NCBI GenBank assembly: GCA_024114885.1
Contig: CP099424.1
Span: 1,674,001-1,738,000 of the forward strand
Length of the DNA stretch: 64,000 bases
Reading direction: 5' to 3'
Source: Septoria linicola
Lineage: Eukaryota; Ascomycota; Dothideomycetes; Mycosphaerellales; Mycosphaerellaceae
Below the pieces are notes generated by a model that saw only the letters and a list, made by a program, of their open reading frames with translations, made no database searches and had not been told where the DNA came from. Positions 22,451-33,944 of this stretch are shown one piece after another. Made by a program: the position numbers and the translations under genes. How positions within the stretch are numbered: the stretch's first letter is position 1; each line of letters begins with the position of its first letter.

Positions 22451-24269
22451 TGGTAGGGAAGTCGCTTTCAGAATGTTGTGTTGTGAGGAGTGGTATTCTC
22501 TGCAGTATTGTAGACTGCAGTCCCTGGATGAGACACTTGTCGGACAGTTGGGCCTCGGCACGGGGAGATACAGCTCCCCGGGCTTTGCCTGCAGGCAAGC
22601 ACTTCAGTTCTTTGAGGCGAAAATGGAGGACTACCACTCGAAGCAATGTGCTGGCGGTATAGCTCAGACATCAGAGCCTGGCTCACAACTCTTGTTGTGT
22701 GTTATTTCATCTTGTGACTGGACCGCTCGTATCCAGGAGCAGCGTCGGAGCCTAGCCCGGCGCGACTAAAACAGCTATTCAGCGCTCTCCATGAGCATGA
22801 CTGACACCATAGTCCACGCCGCTGTGCAGGCACATAGCAATAGTTGAGTAACCTCTCATCGAGAATAGTAGAGTAATGAGTCCACTCGGGTTCCGAGGAG
22901 TACAGCAGTATACATCGGCATCTACACCTTTGGTGAGCTCCGTCCTGCTCTACCTATGGCTGTGTACCTAGGTATGACCTGCCAGCCCGATGATAATGAT
23001 GAGCAGGTACGTCATGACCTGACGACAAATGGCGTTGACAAAGTCCTCAGGCAGAGCACTGACACCACGCTGGCTAAATCGAGATGAGAGATGCTCTTGT
23101 AAACTGTAGCATGCAGAGCATGTGCGCAACCGGGTACGACTACAAGCTTCCATAGCGACTTGTAGTATGGCACGATACTTGCGCGGGACGCTTAAGGACC
23201 TGGAAGGACCACCCGGAGGAAGGCAAAAGTTCTTCGGTGTAGCACGATTCGCATATGGAACTCTGTGCTGGAAAGATCCATTTTCACAACGGGGGCGCCG
23301 CTACGGCACTCGTCGTAGTAGAAGGGTCGTGAACACCAGTAATGAACCGGTATCCGTCGTTTCATGCAGTCTTGCCCTTGTTCTTCCTCTCACACAATTT
23401 CTCTTGCTCTTACTCGCCTGTACACTGAAAGGTCAGCAGATCCATGAGCAGCCAAACCTTGCACAGCTTCACCTGCACGAAGTGCACTAGCGCCACCACC
23501 CTGCATCTCGCGCCCAACAACACACAAATACAAGTTGAAAACGTGCTTACTCATCGAGTCAGCGAGCGTAGCTCAGTCGTAATGTCCTCTAGTGCAAAGA
23601 TCCCGAGTGTAGTACTGGGGCGTTACAGTAAAAGACTGAAGATTGCATGGGGTATAACCCTCCGCCTTGAATCAAGGTCGCCTGTTTCAATCACGCAACA
23701 GGGCAATCTTTGACTGAGATGTGTACGCAATGACCTGATCTCGGTAGCAGATGTAGGGTGCTCTCCTAATATTGGAGGGCACCCGAACTGTTTTGCTCCT
23801 GGGGTGATTGTTCGTTTTGCTTGGCGGTGGTGAGGTTTTGTATTTTTTTGCTACCTTCTTTCAAGGTTGTTGGTAGAGCCTTTCCGATGTGGCGGACCGC
23901 CTGGAATCAGGAACAATTTGCATCATTTAGCTGCAGCGTCGCTGGCCGATTGAGACTCTGTGATATGGCTCATCCGGCAAATAGAGCCCGGCACAAGTCC
24001 TGACCGAATTGAGCTGTCTTGCTGAGAAAACATTGCCGTCGGAGCGAATCCTCTGCTTGGTAGATGCCGCTGCCTCCGCACGGTGCTGCATTTTCTTCTG
24101 GTTTCGTACTGGAGGCACCTTCCCACGGTACATGAGTAGAGGCGCTAATGCACGCTAGTGTTCCGAAGCCGGTGTCACTTCCACCATGCGAAAGCCCTCA
24201 CTTCTTCCCCTTCCAGTCACTACGTTCAACCACACGCGAGCAATTACTGTCGCAAGTACGACTCCTGCC
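22451..24269. other. 1.8 kb spacer, no gene supported
   Basis: It lies between the minus-strand paralog and the BTB-like gene, which are divergent. A plus frame beginning at about 23,168 (MARYLRGTLKDLEGPP) has no recognisable continuation. A tRNA-like A-box (TAGCTCAGTCGT, near 23,570) and a hairpin at about 23,680-23,702 were seen, but no tRNA can be folded. Confidence 0.4.
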
Positions 24270-24973
24270 ATGTCGCCCAACACGCTCAAGCGTTCATCCA
24301 CACCAGAGGATGGGTCGGCACCACCAAGAAAGAAGGCCAGGTAAGATCAACTTTGTGGTATATCTACGGAGTTGTTGCTGATCGAGTCTTGCTCAGAATC
24401 TGTTTCCACGACACGGTGCCTGTTGTTGTGTACAACGAGAAGGGGAAATCGAAGACCTTCCACGTGCCGAGAGACTTGATCTTCCGACGCTTGGAGTTTG
24501 TCAAGGCTATCACTGCACCGAACAGCTACGACAGCGATCAGGAAAGCGGGCCAGAGACAGACATCGAGATCACCGGCATGAACCACGGCGAGTTCTCGAT
24601 CTATCTCCAGCTCCTTTATTCTGGGGACATCGTCTTCGACGAGGACTGCAAAGATGAGCTAGCCGCCTTGCTCAGCCTGTACAAGCTCACAGAAACAATG
24701 CAAGACAAAGAGTCATCGGATCAAGTATCAGCTGAGGTCAAAGCGCTTGTGCGGAGCGGTAAGCTCAGCCTGAAGCAGATGGACACAGCATTCTACGAGG
24801 CTGCCAAGCCGGATGCGACAATGTGCCGGGTTGTGGTCCAATACGTCAAGGGTGCATTCAATCCGACCAGCCTGAAGACTGCTATGCGTGACGGCAGAGA
24901 GAAGCATATCTCCCCGCGATTCTTGTACGATCTCATGATGGCATTCGCCGAATGCAACGAGGCCGGTACTTAG
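24270..24973 (+). CDS. BTB/POZ-like domain protein
   Basis: Exons 24270-24340 and 24397-24973 give 215 residues. The first exon encodes a basic, possibly nuclear-targeting leader (MSPNTLKRSS ... PPRKKAR). The second has a BTB-like fold pattern: DTVPVVVYNEKGKSKTFHVP, FRRLEFVKAI, then EITGMNHGEFSIYLQLLYSG and a helix LAALLSLYKLTETM. In fungi such short BTB-only proteins are numerous and may act as protein-interaction adaptors, some with Cullin-3. The intron has a GTAAGA donor and a CTCAG acceptor, and the split Arg codon joins correctly. The ATG at 24,270 is chosen because it starts the spliced exon; the unspliced frame back to 24,158 is not needed. Confidence 0.78.
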
Positions 24974-25185
24974 GTTCCGTAATCGCAGCTAGACCGATCC
25001 ATTGAGCCGCTCTATTGCGTGTCGATCAGAGCCCTGGAACACCGAAGGGCACGGAGGCGACGCGGCTGCGCTTATGGAACAGACACTGAAGGCAACATGG
25101 ATCATAGGGTCGTGAGCATGATGCCTTTTGGTTTGTTGTACACACAAAGACCTTTCGGCCAAGAATGCAGATCTTTGATGGTATA

Positions 25186-26445
25186 TCACTGATATGACTT
25201 CTCGCTGAAGTCAGCAGTAATCTCGATGTGCTTGCCACTCTTCAGTCCTCCCTTGATGAATTTCAAAAGCATCTGCTTGACCCTCGGCGCGAGTCTTGCG
25301 ACAACTTCTTCAGACTCTTTGCCAGCCAACAGTGGAGCGGCAGCCCAGCTGGCCCACCCTCCGAATATGAAAGGCATTTCGATGCAATGGCAGGCTCGGA
25401 ATGGGTTGCCTTCTGGAAACCACTGAAATTCAAAAGTAGTGGCATTGCCGCCATTCGCCGTCCACTTCTGTGCCAATTGCTGGTTGCCGCGCTTGAACAA
25501 CATTGTGGTAGTGGCTTGGCCAAGCCAATACTCCACTGACCTACCAACGAGTGGCAACGCCACAGCAGTCTTCACACCAGGAATCATGCGTAAGAACGGG
25601 AGGCAGTCATCAGCAGTCCATCCGATGAGTAAGTCGATATCCTTTCTCTCCGCTAGTCGCTTGTCAAGATCAGCAGGAAAGGGCTCTTTCCGCCGATCTG
25701 GAGCAAAGTTGTCGATGCCTGGCCGTTCTTGCGCGGCATCCGCTTGGATTTTGAGCAGATCTCCGGGCAGCTTGCTCTTCACAAGGTCTCCAAAGCCTTC
25801 TTTAGCCTTGCTGCCAAGTGGCGCAGAAATGATGATAGCTCTATGAAACAGACCGTCTGTTGGTGCAAGAAGCATGTTGTAGACTGCCCAACCTCCGGCA
25901 GATTGACCCATGATTGTCACATTTGACGGATCACCTCCAAAGGAGGTAATGTTCTCCTGGACCCAACGTAAAGCCTCCATTTGATCGTAGACGTGCAAGT
26001 TGGCGGGAGCATGACCAGGAATCTCTACGCAGCCGTAGACACCAAGTCGATATTGCACAGCAACAGTCACAAGGCCTAATCTCGCCAGGCCACTCGTGTC
26101 CATGAGATCGAGATCTGCGCCTCCAGCAATGTTCGCGCCACCATGATACCAAATGAGTACTGGAAGGTTTGATGCATTTTCTGGAGTTATGACACTCAAA
26201 TTCAAGCAATCCTCTGAAGTGCCACGTTCTCCAATGGGCATGGGACCGAGGACGAATTCGAAGCGAAATCTGTTTTGAGGACAGACTGGACCTCTCTTTG
26301 TGCAATCGCGAACTTCAGACCACTTCGATGGCATGGGCTTCTTCCATCGCTCGGCCGTGGCGAATTGTATGCTTCGACCAAAGACGAGGCCGTTGTCCGT
26401 TCTTGCCAGAATCGGTCCACGTGGTGTTTCTATTCGCTTGTCCAT
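25186..26445 (-). CDS. Type B carboxylesterase
   Basis: A single minus-strand exon encodes 419 residues. The order of motifs is typical of the carboxylesterase/lipase family: SEDCLNLSVITP near residue 80, the oxyanion-hole segment IWYHGGANIAGG, then FGGDPSNVTIMGQSAGG with the nucleophilic serine, and a later CHCIEMPFIFGG carrying the likely catalytic histidine. The protein is shorter than most fungal members (about 500-550) and lacks a signal peptide, so it is probably cytosolic. It would hydrolyse carboxylic esters; the substrate is unknown. It is convergent with the BTB-like gene, with 212 bases between the stops. Confidence 0.92.
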   Translation of the reverse strand: MDKRIETPRGPILARTDNGLVFGRSIQFATAERWKKPMPSKWSEVRDCTKRGPVCPQNRFRFEFVLGPMPIGERGTSEDCLNLSVITPENASNLPVLIWYHGGANIAGGADLDLMDTSGLARLGLVTVAVQYRLGVYGCVEIPGHAPANLHVYDQMEALRWVQENITSFGGDPSNVTIMGQSAGGWAVYNMLLAPTDGLFHRAIIISAPLGSKAKEGFGDLVKSKLPGDLLKIQADAAQERPGIDNFAPDRRKEPFPADLDKRLAERKDIDLLIGWTADDCLPFLRMIPGVKTAVALPLVGRSVEYWLGQATTTMLFKRGNQQLAQKWTANGGNATTFEFQWFPEGNPFRACHCIEMPFIFGGWASWAAAPLLAGKESEEVVARLAPRVKQMLLKFIKGGLKSGKHIEITADFSEKSYQ

Positions 26446-28674
26446 CGTGGCATGCTATGTCTGCTGTCCAGAGTGTGAGGTCAATAGATATACATGACTG
26501 CGGTCACTATAAGCCGCGGCTCGATTGTACCTAGTTTGAAGCATGTGCTTCAGTGCCTGTATCGTCAGGGTCCACGGCGTCAAGAAGAGCCGCTTGCCGG
26601 CGCCAGCGCAAAGTATGGCGTTGGTGTGTACGAGTACGATCTGTGCCAGCAGGCGTGAGTCGCTGTATCAGCGAAGGGCTCGAAGTATGGGTTCGTGCTG
26701 CGCAGCTATGCGCGACCCTCGAGCACTCCAAGGGAGCACGCGACAGACTTTTGCCTACTTGGCCGTGCAATGCTTTACGCAGGCTCAATGCACGAGTTGA
26801 TTTTCCGAAGCGCAAGCGACATGGAAAGCATACTCTAGATGTCGAATACTCGAACTGCTCACGTTGCCAGACTCCAGAAAAGCATCGCTCGTCAAATTGA
26901 ATGGCAAATGTCAGAAGGCGTTAAAAGAGACGACCAGGTCGCAGCTTCTCACTCTTGCGGAGTTGAATTGTGTGAACTGGACGACCTTCGAGTGTTCGAT
27001 CCCCGGCTATCTCGAAGGCCTCTACGTGAAGTGTGTATCGTGTTCCTCAAAGTCTGCAGTCGCCCTCTTACCAGCTGACGCTGGGTCTTCAAACGCTAAT
27101 GAGTGTCTTGGGAGACCACTGAGTGTGTTGTAAAATCGAACATGGGTAGTCTTTACGTGCATCGGGACGCACGGAAATGACTATTCTGTAACGCTGGGCT
27201 CATCATGATTACCAGCGTCCATCGATCATCGGCTTTTGTCTCGGGCTCGGGCTCGGTCGCGTCTCGTATGCGACCAGACAGCTCTGGAAGTGACTCAACC
27301 GAAGCCTGGAGGCGACAGTTCTGGACACCTGCGAACGTGTAGGTTCAGTCAGGGTGAAGTGTGTGGTAGCTCTGTGAGAGCTCAGACGAGTCAGCTTGTG
27401 GTTGTTGACGAGCACACGACCACGCTGAATTAGCCAGTACGACTACGTGGCAGAGCTTCGTCTGCGAGAATACACGCAAAGACGCGTGAAGATTCACCAC
27501 GCTCTTGACCAGCAACTCTTGACTGTTCTCTCGTTCACATCTGGCCGCAGCCTACGAGCCTTCTAAGCGGTAGGTGTGGACCACAATGATATCCTCTGCG
27601 ATGTTCCCTGCAACGTGTCTTGCTAAAGCCTTGTGCTTTACAACTATGAAGTCCACAAGGCGTCAAGGGACAATTGGTGGAGTTCTGCCTCTGCGTCACG
27701 CCAAAGCTCTTGCATTATCGTTTGTGTAGACAGGCGGCTATACTTCGTCTTGCTCTTGTGGAAACTGGAAAGGACACTGCCATCACTGTTCGAGTCGAAG
27801 CTCGTGTGTCACGAGTCAAATGAGATCCTGTCAATCATGCATGCTTGCACCTGTATGATGCACGGCCGTTTGTAGCATCGTCAAGCGCATACAGCACCGG
27901 TGAATCGTAGACGGACTAGGCACCTGCAAGTAACAACCGTATGTACCGAGGACATGCACACCGGAAGCCATGCTGGTGGTATAGAAAACAGACGGTGAAC
28001 TTGACAGCGGCGAGAATCAAGCTGCCAACAGAAAGGAAGGTTCACGGTCGGCGTGTCTTCGGGAGTCTGTCAGCAACGCTCCCACGACACGTTTATCACA
28101 CCTCTATCACAGCTCTCCGACAACGGGCTCTCCGTGATCTGTACGCACAGTACGTGTGTCTGGACTATGCGACGATCGTCTAACATTGCGCAAGCTCCTC
28201 GTTGTCACGGCTGTCGGAGAAGCACTGACGCCGTAGACAACCACGAACCACAACGCCACGAGTCGTTTGCGAAACGCGTCCTGAATCGTCTGGCATAGCC
28301 CTACTTCGTCCCAGAGCGGCGCATCAAGCCTGAGATTCCAGCTCTTTGCAGTAGCAGAGTTCCCAGAGGCGCCATGAACGATGGCCATCCCCGCAGCAAG
28401 ACCGTTGAAGACCTCCCGACTACCGGGAATATGTCGTACACAGACACTCCGTGAGCATGTACCGGCACTGCGTTGTAGTGGTGACTTCCTGCTAGGTGAA
28501 TTATGTCTCCTCTGACTTTTGCTATGCCGCCGTTTCTTCTTAGCAGGCTCATATATGGGCTGCCCAAAGGACGTCTGAACGGTATACGAGCTGGTCATTG
28601 CAGCGCATATACATTCACTTGTGAAGGCTCCCCGCGTGTGTGCAGCCACCATCCAACCTCAACTCCACCCTGCG
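26446..28674. other. 2.2 kb gap, no gene supported
   Basis: Frames at 26,543-26,900 and 26,864-27,133 on the plus strand look partly coding (KYGVGVYEYDLCQQA in one frame, SIPGYLEGLYVKCVSC in another) but cannot be joined into a gene; a decayed small gene is possible. The minus frame 28107-28652 has no motif. The remainder is featureless. The promoters of the carboxylesterase and the membrane protein lie at its two ends. Confidence 0.4.
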
Positions 28675-29952
28675 ATGGACGTTCCTCAGCAGAGTACGTC
28701 AACACAAAATGACAGCAAGCAACTACTCATCATCGCCGTCTCCGTTGTGCTCATGGTCGTGACGCTGCTCGGCATCAGTCTTCGGATATATGCCCGGCTG
28801 GCTGTGCTGCGCAAGGTTTTCACAGATGATGGTATGATAGTCCATCTCTGAATGATTGGGAGTCAGAAACGCTGACAGCATATAGTGCTCATGCTCTTCG
28901 GCACACTCACAGCACTGGGGTTGTCAGCAACCTTTGCAATTGCTGCGTACCATGGATACGGCAAACACGTCTCCCAGCTCCGCCCTGAAGACCTGGCTGC
29001 GCTACGGAAGATCGCCTTCGCCATCATATTCCTGTACATTATTACATCACTACTCGTAAAAACGAGCTTCCTGATTTTGTATCTCCGACTGGACCAGAGA
29101 GGACCTATGCGTGCAACGGTGTACATCCTGATGTTCGTGGTGGCAGCACAGAACATCAGCTTTCTCATAGTACAAGCACTCTCTTGCATGCCGCCTAGTT
29201 TCCTGCCTGTGGGCAACGAAGCAGTCGATCGCAAATGCTGGAGTCCGCAGACGATACAGCAGTCTTACAACGTGAATGGCGTGCTCATAGCGATCATCGA
29301 TGCGGCCATCTTTGTTGTGCCATTGTGCATGCTGCACGGCATGGAACTGCCTCCGAAACAGAAGTTCGCAGTCGGAGGTCTGTTTGCGCTCGGCGTCCTG
29401 CCCATCGCTGGTGAGTCTGCTTGAACTGCCGCTACTAAGTTCCGACTGACCATATTCTCAGCTGGCTGCCTTCGCTGTTTCTATACCTGGAATGCCATCG
29501 ATTCGAATGATATCCACTACGACCTGGCCGAAGGTGGCGTCTTTGCTCAACTCGAGCTTCATCTTGCGATCCTCTGCGGATCTGCCTCTACGTTCAAAGT
29601 CCTGCTTAAAGGAATATGGCCCAGTTGCTGTCACGCTGACGACAGCCATCTACAATCCTTTGAAGATCTGCATCGACGAGCGATAGAACTGCCAACACCT
29701 TGGCCGACGGAGCAACACAAAATGATGGATGTTGCAGAGTCCCCAGTGAGCACTGACGGAAGCTGGCGAACATGGACACCTCCGTTGCCAGCCGTGTTCG
29801 AGGAACCCGTGCCAGAACAGCCTCCAGCTCCGCGACTATCGAGACTCATGATGAAGAAGACCCAAGAGGGAGGCGACGTTGCGAAGCTACCCGCAGACCT
29901 ACACCTGAAGATTCCCAGTATAGAAAGCAGGCTCAAGGGCAGACATGCCTAG
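28675..29952 (+). CDS. Rhodopsin-domain / PTH11-type seven-helix membrane protein
   Basis: Three exons (28675-28831, 28886-29410, 29462-29952) give 390 residues. The first helix LLIIAVSVVLMVVTLLGISL is followed by the family signature R-x-Y-A-R-L ... FTDD at the start of helix 2. Later come KTSFLILYLRL, a helix YILMFVVAAQNISFLIV, CWSPQTIQQSYNVNGVLIAI and a proline-containing helix ending VPLCMLHGM. The C-terminal 150 residues are cytosolic-type, Pro-rich and basic. By family these are fungal plasma-membrane proteins related to PTH11-like receptors, with unknown ligands; no CFEM domain is present. All three exons join in phase. Confidence 0.85.
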
Positions 29953-30125
29953 ATGGAGGAGGCCACGGGTGTAAAGAAGGAGGAAGGCAAAAGATGGTCG
30001 CTGATACAATCGCATCGCTTCTGACACGAAAGACGAGAGATTTGATTTGTTTACATTGTGCATTATACCCATACGAAGCAGACGATGAATATATCGACAG
30101 TTGTAAAGAAACACAGATGATTCAA

Positions 30126-30860
30126 CTACACCACTTTGGTACTGAGGAACGACTGCTGCAAATCAGCAAGAAACCGCGGCCCCGAGTACCGCTTGTTCTG
30201 CATCTCAGAAGTGTGCCGAACTCCCAGTATGGCAGTCAAACAGAGCAGTTCGAGCTTCCGCCCGAGATCTTGCATGTAGTCAAGTTTCCCGACCTGGCCG
30301 GCAGCAACGGCATCCTGCTGAGGGAGATATGCGGCTAGAATGGTTTCAGAGTCCTCTGATGTGACGAGTTCCAGGTCTGGAACTTCCCCACTGCAGGAGT
30401 CGCTAGATTCGGCATCTTGCGTCCTACAATCTCGGGTCAGCCCTTGCGCGAGGCTAGGTGCCATGTCTTCAGCCTACCTTCGCCAGATGTAGTCCTGTCC
30501 TTCATACACGAACTGAGTCACTTCATCGGAGACTTGCGAATGGGAGATTTGCGTCCAAGGGGCCTTCGTCTTGCTGTTTACATCGCCGAGCATGACTTTG
30601 CAGCCGTCTGAGCGCAGCTTTGCTGTCGCTATAACTGACTCTCCATCGACTTTGGGCGTGGTGATTTGCAGGATGGAGCTACCGATGACTGGCTTGGTTG
30701 TGTTCGCCCATAGTGCTGTTCGGCCTTTTTGTTGGATCTCGAGTGTCGAAGTATTGGACTTAGTATGGCTGATGATGTGATGTGTAGCAAGAGGCTCTGA
30801 TACGCCGATTGATCTTGATCGATTTCGGCCTAGACGTGGCGTCTTGGGTGTTTCGAGCAT
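30126..30860 (-). CDS. Conserved-looking fungal protein, function unknown
   Basis: Exons 30860-30478 and 30423-30126 give 226 residues. The N-terminal part is basic (ETPKTPRLGRNRSRSIG). The middle is beta-rich with KGRTALWANTTKPVIGSSIL, and then FVYEGQDYIWRRT, which spans the intron. The second exon is acidic, then helical (LGRKLELLCLTAILGVRH). The layout is a globular beta-rich domain with a variable tail. No name is assigned. Three in-frame ATGs (30,926, 30,893 and 30,860) are possible starts; the last has the best A/C-rich context (TCTACAATG). It is convergent with the membrane protein, with 173 bases between the stops. Confidence 0.65.
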
Positions 30861-31475
30861 TGTAGAGTGTAGTGGGTGACTTGATGCGAGCATTCTCGGT
30901 ACAGCGTATACTTGAGATGTTCCCAATGACTAATTCCCTGCTCTTATACATACTGCTACAGTGTCCCAGCCGGAGATTGATGTGGTAGGAATGATCACGA
31001 GCCACTGCTGTGGCATAGGGCGCAGTGGATGCTTCATGGCAGTGGTATGGAATCCTGCCAATGGGAACAATCGTTTGTTCCTGCGCTGCAGCTCTCTACA
31101 GACTTGGCGCATCCTTCAATGCCGATACAATGCCTGAGGTCGTCATAACGATGGAGATGGACGAGGCGAAGCTGTGATCCTCCGGAACTTCGGCAGGAAC
31201 GATCGACAGACTTCACCTGCAAACCTGAGGCAGAAATCGACATCCAGAGTAGTTCGTGGGACATTAGGCGTAGGAGGTATAGCAGTGACAGCTACAGCTG
31301 TTAGTGGTTAGAAGAGTGTATATGTACAACTCTTGCGCTCCAACACTTGTTCAGCTAGTAGTTCTGGCGGATAAATTACCTGAAGTAAGGATGGTTTTCC
31401 TGATAGAGCAACGTCAGATTTACATGCTACGACAAAGTATTGTTCAGAGTATGGCAATACTTCAATGCCTTGCAT
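30861..31475. other. Spacer, no gene seen
   Basis: About 615 bases upstream of the preceding minus-strand gene and downstream of the next one. Short overlapping frames only. Confidence 0.45.
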
Positions 31476-32300
31476 TCAATTGTGTCGTACGTATCTCGAG
31501 GACGAAGCCATATCGTAGTAGATCAGGCCGATGCACCAAATCGTCGCAGCAAAAAGTATGGCATGAATTATGCTGTTCGACCCACGGCTCAAAGGTACGC
31601 TAAGGAGAGCTCCATCGAAGATAGCAACTGCCAGCAGCACATCATCTACTCTGCCCACTGATGGCAGAATGACAGCAGTTGCGACCCATAGATGATGAAG
31701 CAGCTCTCCGGCAACCAGCGTGAGGAACATCGTGCTACGTTCGCGAAGCCTCCGGCGAATGATATTGGAGAACCCAAGGATGATAACTGTTACCAGTGCA
31801 CCTCCGACCACGACTAGATCTATGGAGATCTGGTCACGGGCAGGTAACATGACACATGCTATTAGGTGCACCACGGTGGCTCGTGTCATTGTGAGCTGCT
31901 GCTCGATATGCATGGCTTGAGAGATCGGAATCGAATTCTGTAGAGCAGGCAAGGGTTGCAGCAGAAGCAGTGCGACGGAGCGAAGGACATATAGCCAGCC
32001 AAAGAGGACAGTCCAGGAGAGAATGTGTGGCGATAGGGTGAGCAACACAGCAAGTCCAGAAGAGACAAGAATGCTGCACAACTGGAACATCATCGTCCAA
32101 GAACTTCGGGTCTCTTGGACATCGATTGGGGTGCGATGTAAGTCACTGTCTTGCATAGCATGGGTCGCGTAGGCACAGTGCTGGACCAGCTCATGCAGAC
32201 ACACGATCGGACTGAGGCGGAGAATTGCATGACCGTCTTGGGCGCTGCTGCCGGATGCAATCGCGGTCAATGCTAACACGTGAAGTACCGCGAACTGCAT
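31476..32300 (-). CDS. Multi-pass membrane protein, function unknown
   Basis: A single minus-strand exon encodes 274 residues from the ATG at 32,300, which starts a signal-peptide-like segment (MQFAVLHVLALTAIASG). At least five further hydrophobic stretches are seen: FQLCSILVSSGLAVLLTL, TVLFGWLYVLRSVALLLL, LVVVGGALVTVIILGF, AGELLHHLWVATAVIL and IHAILFAATIWCIGLIYY. A basic cluster NIIRRRLRER lies between helices. The topology is of an integral membrane protein of the secretory pathway or plasma membrane. No transporter or receptor motif is recognised. The frame is open to an ATG at 32,324. Confidence 0.6.
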   Translation of the reverse strand: MQFAVLHVLALTAIASGSSAQDGHAILRLSPIVCLHELVQHCAYATHAMQDSDLHRTPIDVQETRSSWTMMFQLCSILVSSGLAVLLTLSPHILSWTVLFGWLYVLRSVALLLLQPLPALQNSIPISQAMHIEQQLTMTRATVVHLIACVMLPARDQISIDLVVVGGALVTVIILGFSNIIRRRLRERSTMFLTLVAGELLHHLWVATAVILPSVGRVDDVLLAVAIFDGALLSVPLSRGSNSIIHAILFAATIWCIGLIYYDMASSSRYVRHN

Positions 32301-32796
32301 GATCGGATCTATGTGCGGACACAATCAGAACCAATGTGCTGTGAACCGAAAGAATTGCGCACCGTCACTGACATTGCAGCTCATGTTCCATCTTCGGCCG
32401 CTTGCTAGCGAGTAGATTGCTGCGCGCATGGGACAAATTGACGATCGCTGTCGTGCTTCTGCAAGTACATTCAGTTGCGTGCTATATTCCGGTCAACTTT
32501 CTTGTGATCCATTGGGTGATAAACAGGAGCATGCTTGTAACCACAGAGTCGGTCGAAGGTAGGTGTATAGAGGACGCGTCACCTCGTATGTTCGGTCGAA
32601 GAATCGATGGCGAACGAGAAAGGCATGTAAGATCCAATCTTGCACTGCTCCGCCAGGACCCTCGAGAGAATATAATGCCTCATGCAATGTAAGGCAGCAT
32701 TTTTTGGCGGCGATGATCTCCGAACTCCCGAGGAATCTTTGGAGATCCAGAAACTCTTGACATCTTCGTGTCGGTCGCCGTCGCTTTTTGTTCGTT
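32301..32796. other. Divergent spacer, no gene seen
   Basis: About 500 bases between the start of the membrane protein and PAM16, so both promoters should be here. Frames across it (for example 32493-33107 minus) are shadows of PAM16. Confidence 0.45.
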
Positions 32797-33360
32797 ATGG
32801 CGCATCGTATAGTAACGCAGGTGCTCGTAAGTAGAGTCGTGAGCAATTCACAGAAAGATGCTGATGTCTCCAAGGTCACCGGTGCGCGAGTGTTTGGGCG
32901 AGCTTTCGCAGAGGCGTGAGTACTCGAACTCGGCCTATACTTGATGGCGATTATGCTAACAAAGGGCAGATATAAACAAGCCTCAGCATCACAAGTGAGG
33001 AGAGACTTGCCAGGATGAAGCTGCGCTCGATCTAACGGACGACAGAAATACCAACAATCTGTGCAAGGCGGCACAGCATCGAACACTCTTTCCTCCGCAG
33101 GCCTCACACTCGACGAAGCATGCCGTATATTGAACGTTCCTCCACCGAAGCAGGGCCAGGCCGACCTCGAGAAAGTTCACAACAACTTCAAACGGTTATT
33201 CGATACGAATGATCCCAAAAAGGGTGGCTCGTTTTATCTGCAGAGCAAAGTGCTGCGAGCGCGAGAACGATTGGAGCTGGAGGTACGTGAAGCGCAAGCG
33301 GCGGCCGAGCGTGAAGAGGAATTGCGGCAAGGCTGGAGACCCAAGCTGTTCAAAGATTGA
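32797..33360 (+). CDS. PAM16: Mitochondrial import motor subunit Tim16/Pam16
   Basis: Four exons (32797-32826, 32875-32915, 32970-32994, 33046-33360) join to 136 residues. The N-terminus MAHRIVTQVL-VTGARVFGRAFAEAY is the signature start of Pam16. The degenerate J-like domain contains GLTLDEACRILNV and DTNDPKKGGSFYLQSKVL, with no HPD motif, as expected. Pam16 sits on the matrix side of the inner membrane, pairs with Pam18/Tim14 and regulates mtHsp70 in the TIM23 import motor. The three introns are 48-54 bases. A GTACGT donor inside the last exon (33,283) and an acceptor at 33,414 could give a second C-terminus; see findings. Confidence 0.95.
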
Positions 33361-33944
33361 ATGGAATGATGGAATGGTACGTTGGAAGCCAGTGCTGACG
33401 GATTGTGGTTGTAGGCACAGAGGCTGAGAGCGCAAAGTGCAGAAAAGCCGCCGGAGCCACCGAAGGAGCCGCCGAGTAGTTGATGTGGCGGAATAATATA
33501 CCCACGATTTGATGGCATAGCGCGGCGTTTTGGGGAAGCTTGGGCATTTGCATCAGCGAAAAAGCAAGAGACAGCATGACATTGGGAAGCTGAGAAGAGG
33601 AAGGATATTTGTACAACTTTCTCCGCTCATAAGGTGGAGACGCATGTCTGCGGATGTTGCCTCTCGCTTTCTTCAGGCAGTCGAGACTAGAAGGGGATGG
33701 AATGTAAGAAGTGCAGTGTACGATACCAGTGAAATGTACAGACATCAATTGCTCACATGATCAAGTGAGATCGCGAAGGGAAGATGCCGCGTGTTGCCAG
33801 AAAAAGCTACCAGGCGGGCGAAGTCGAATGAGCTGAGGCGGAAGGCACGCATCACAGTATCATTATCAGAGCAGGAGACGGAAAGGAAACACGACGATTG
33901 GTCATTTGCGTACTCAGCACTTCTTGTGGTATCTCATCGCGCGC
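33361..33944. other. Convergent spacer with possible alternative PAM16 end
   Basis: It lies between the PAM16 stop and the AA12-like gene stop. The first 120 bases contain the possible alternative terminal exon of PAM16 (33,415-33,483). Nothing else is supported. Confidence 0.45.

Noticed and set aside
23560..23710. tRNA-like signals: an A-box-like TAGCTCAGTCGT and a B-box-like GTTTCAATCAC about 115 bases apart, with a CCTGTT/AACAGG hairpin
   Set aside because: No acceptor stem or D-arm can be folded and the spacing does not suit a normal tRNA or short intron. A SINE relic is possible but unsupported.
26543..27133. Partly coding-looking plus frames beginning MCFSACIV and ending in a Cys-containing stretch
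   Set aside because: They need at least two unsupported splices and no family was recognised; left as part of the gap description.
28107..28652. A 181-codon minus-strand frame upstream of the PTH11-like gene
   Set aside because: Basic low-complexity composition, no recognisable domain, and position in the promoter region of the divergent gene.
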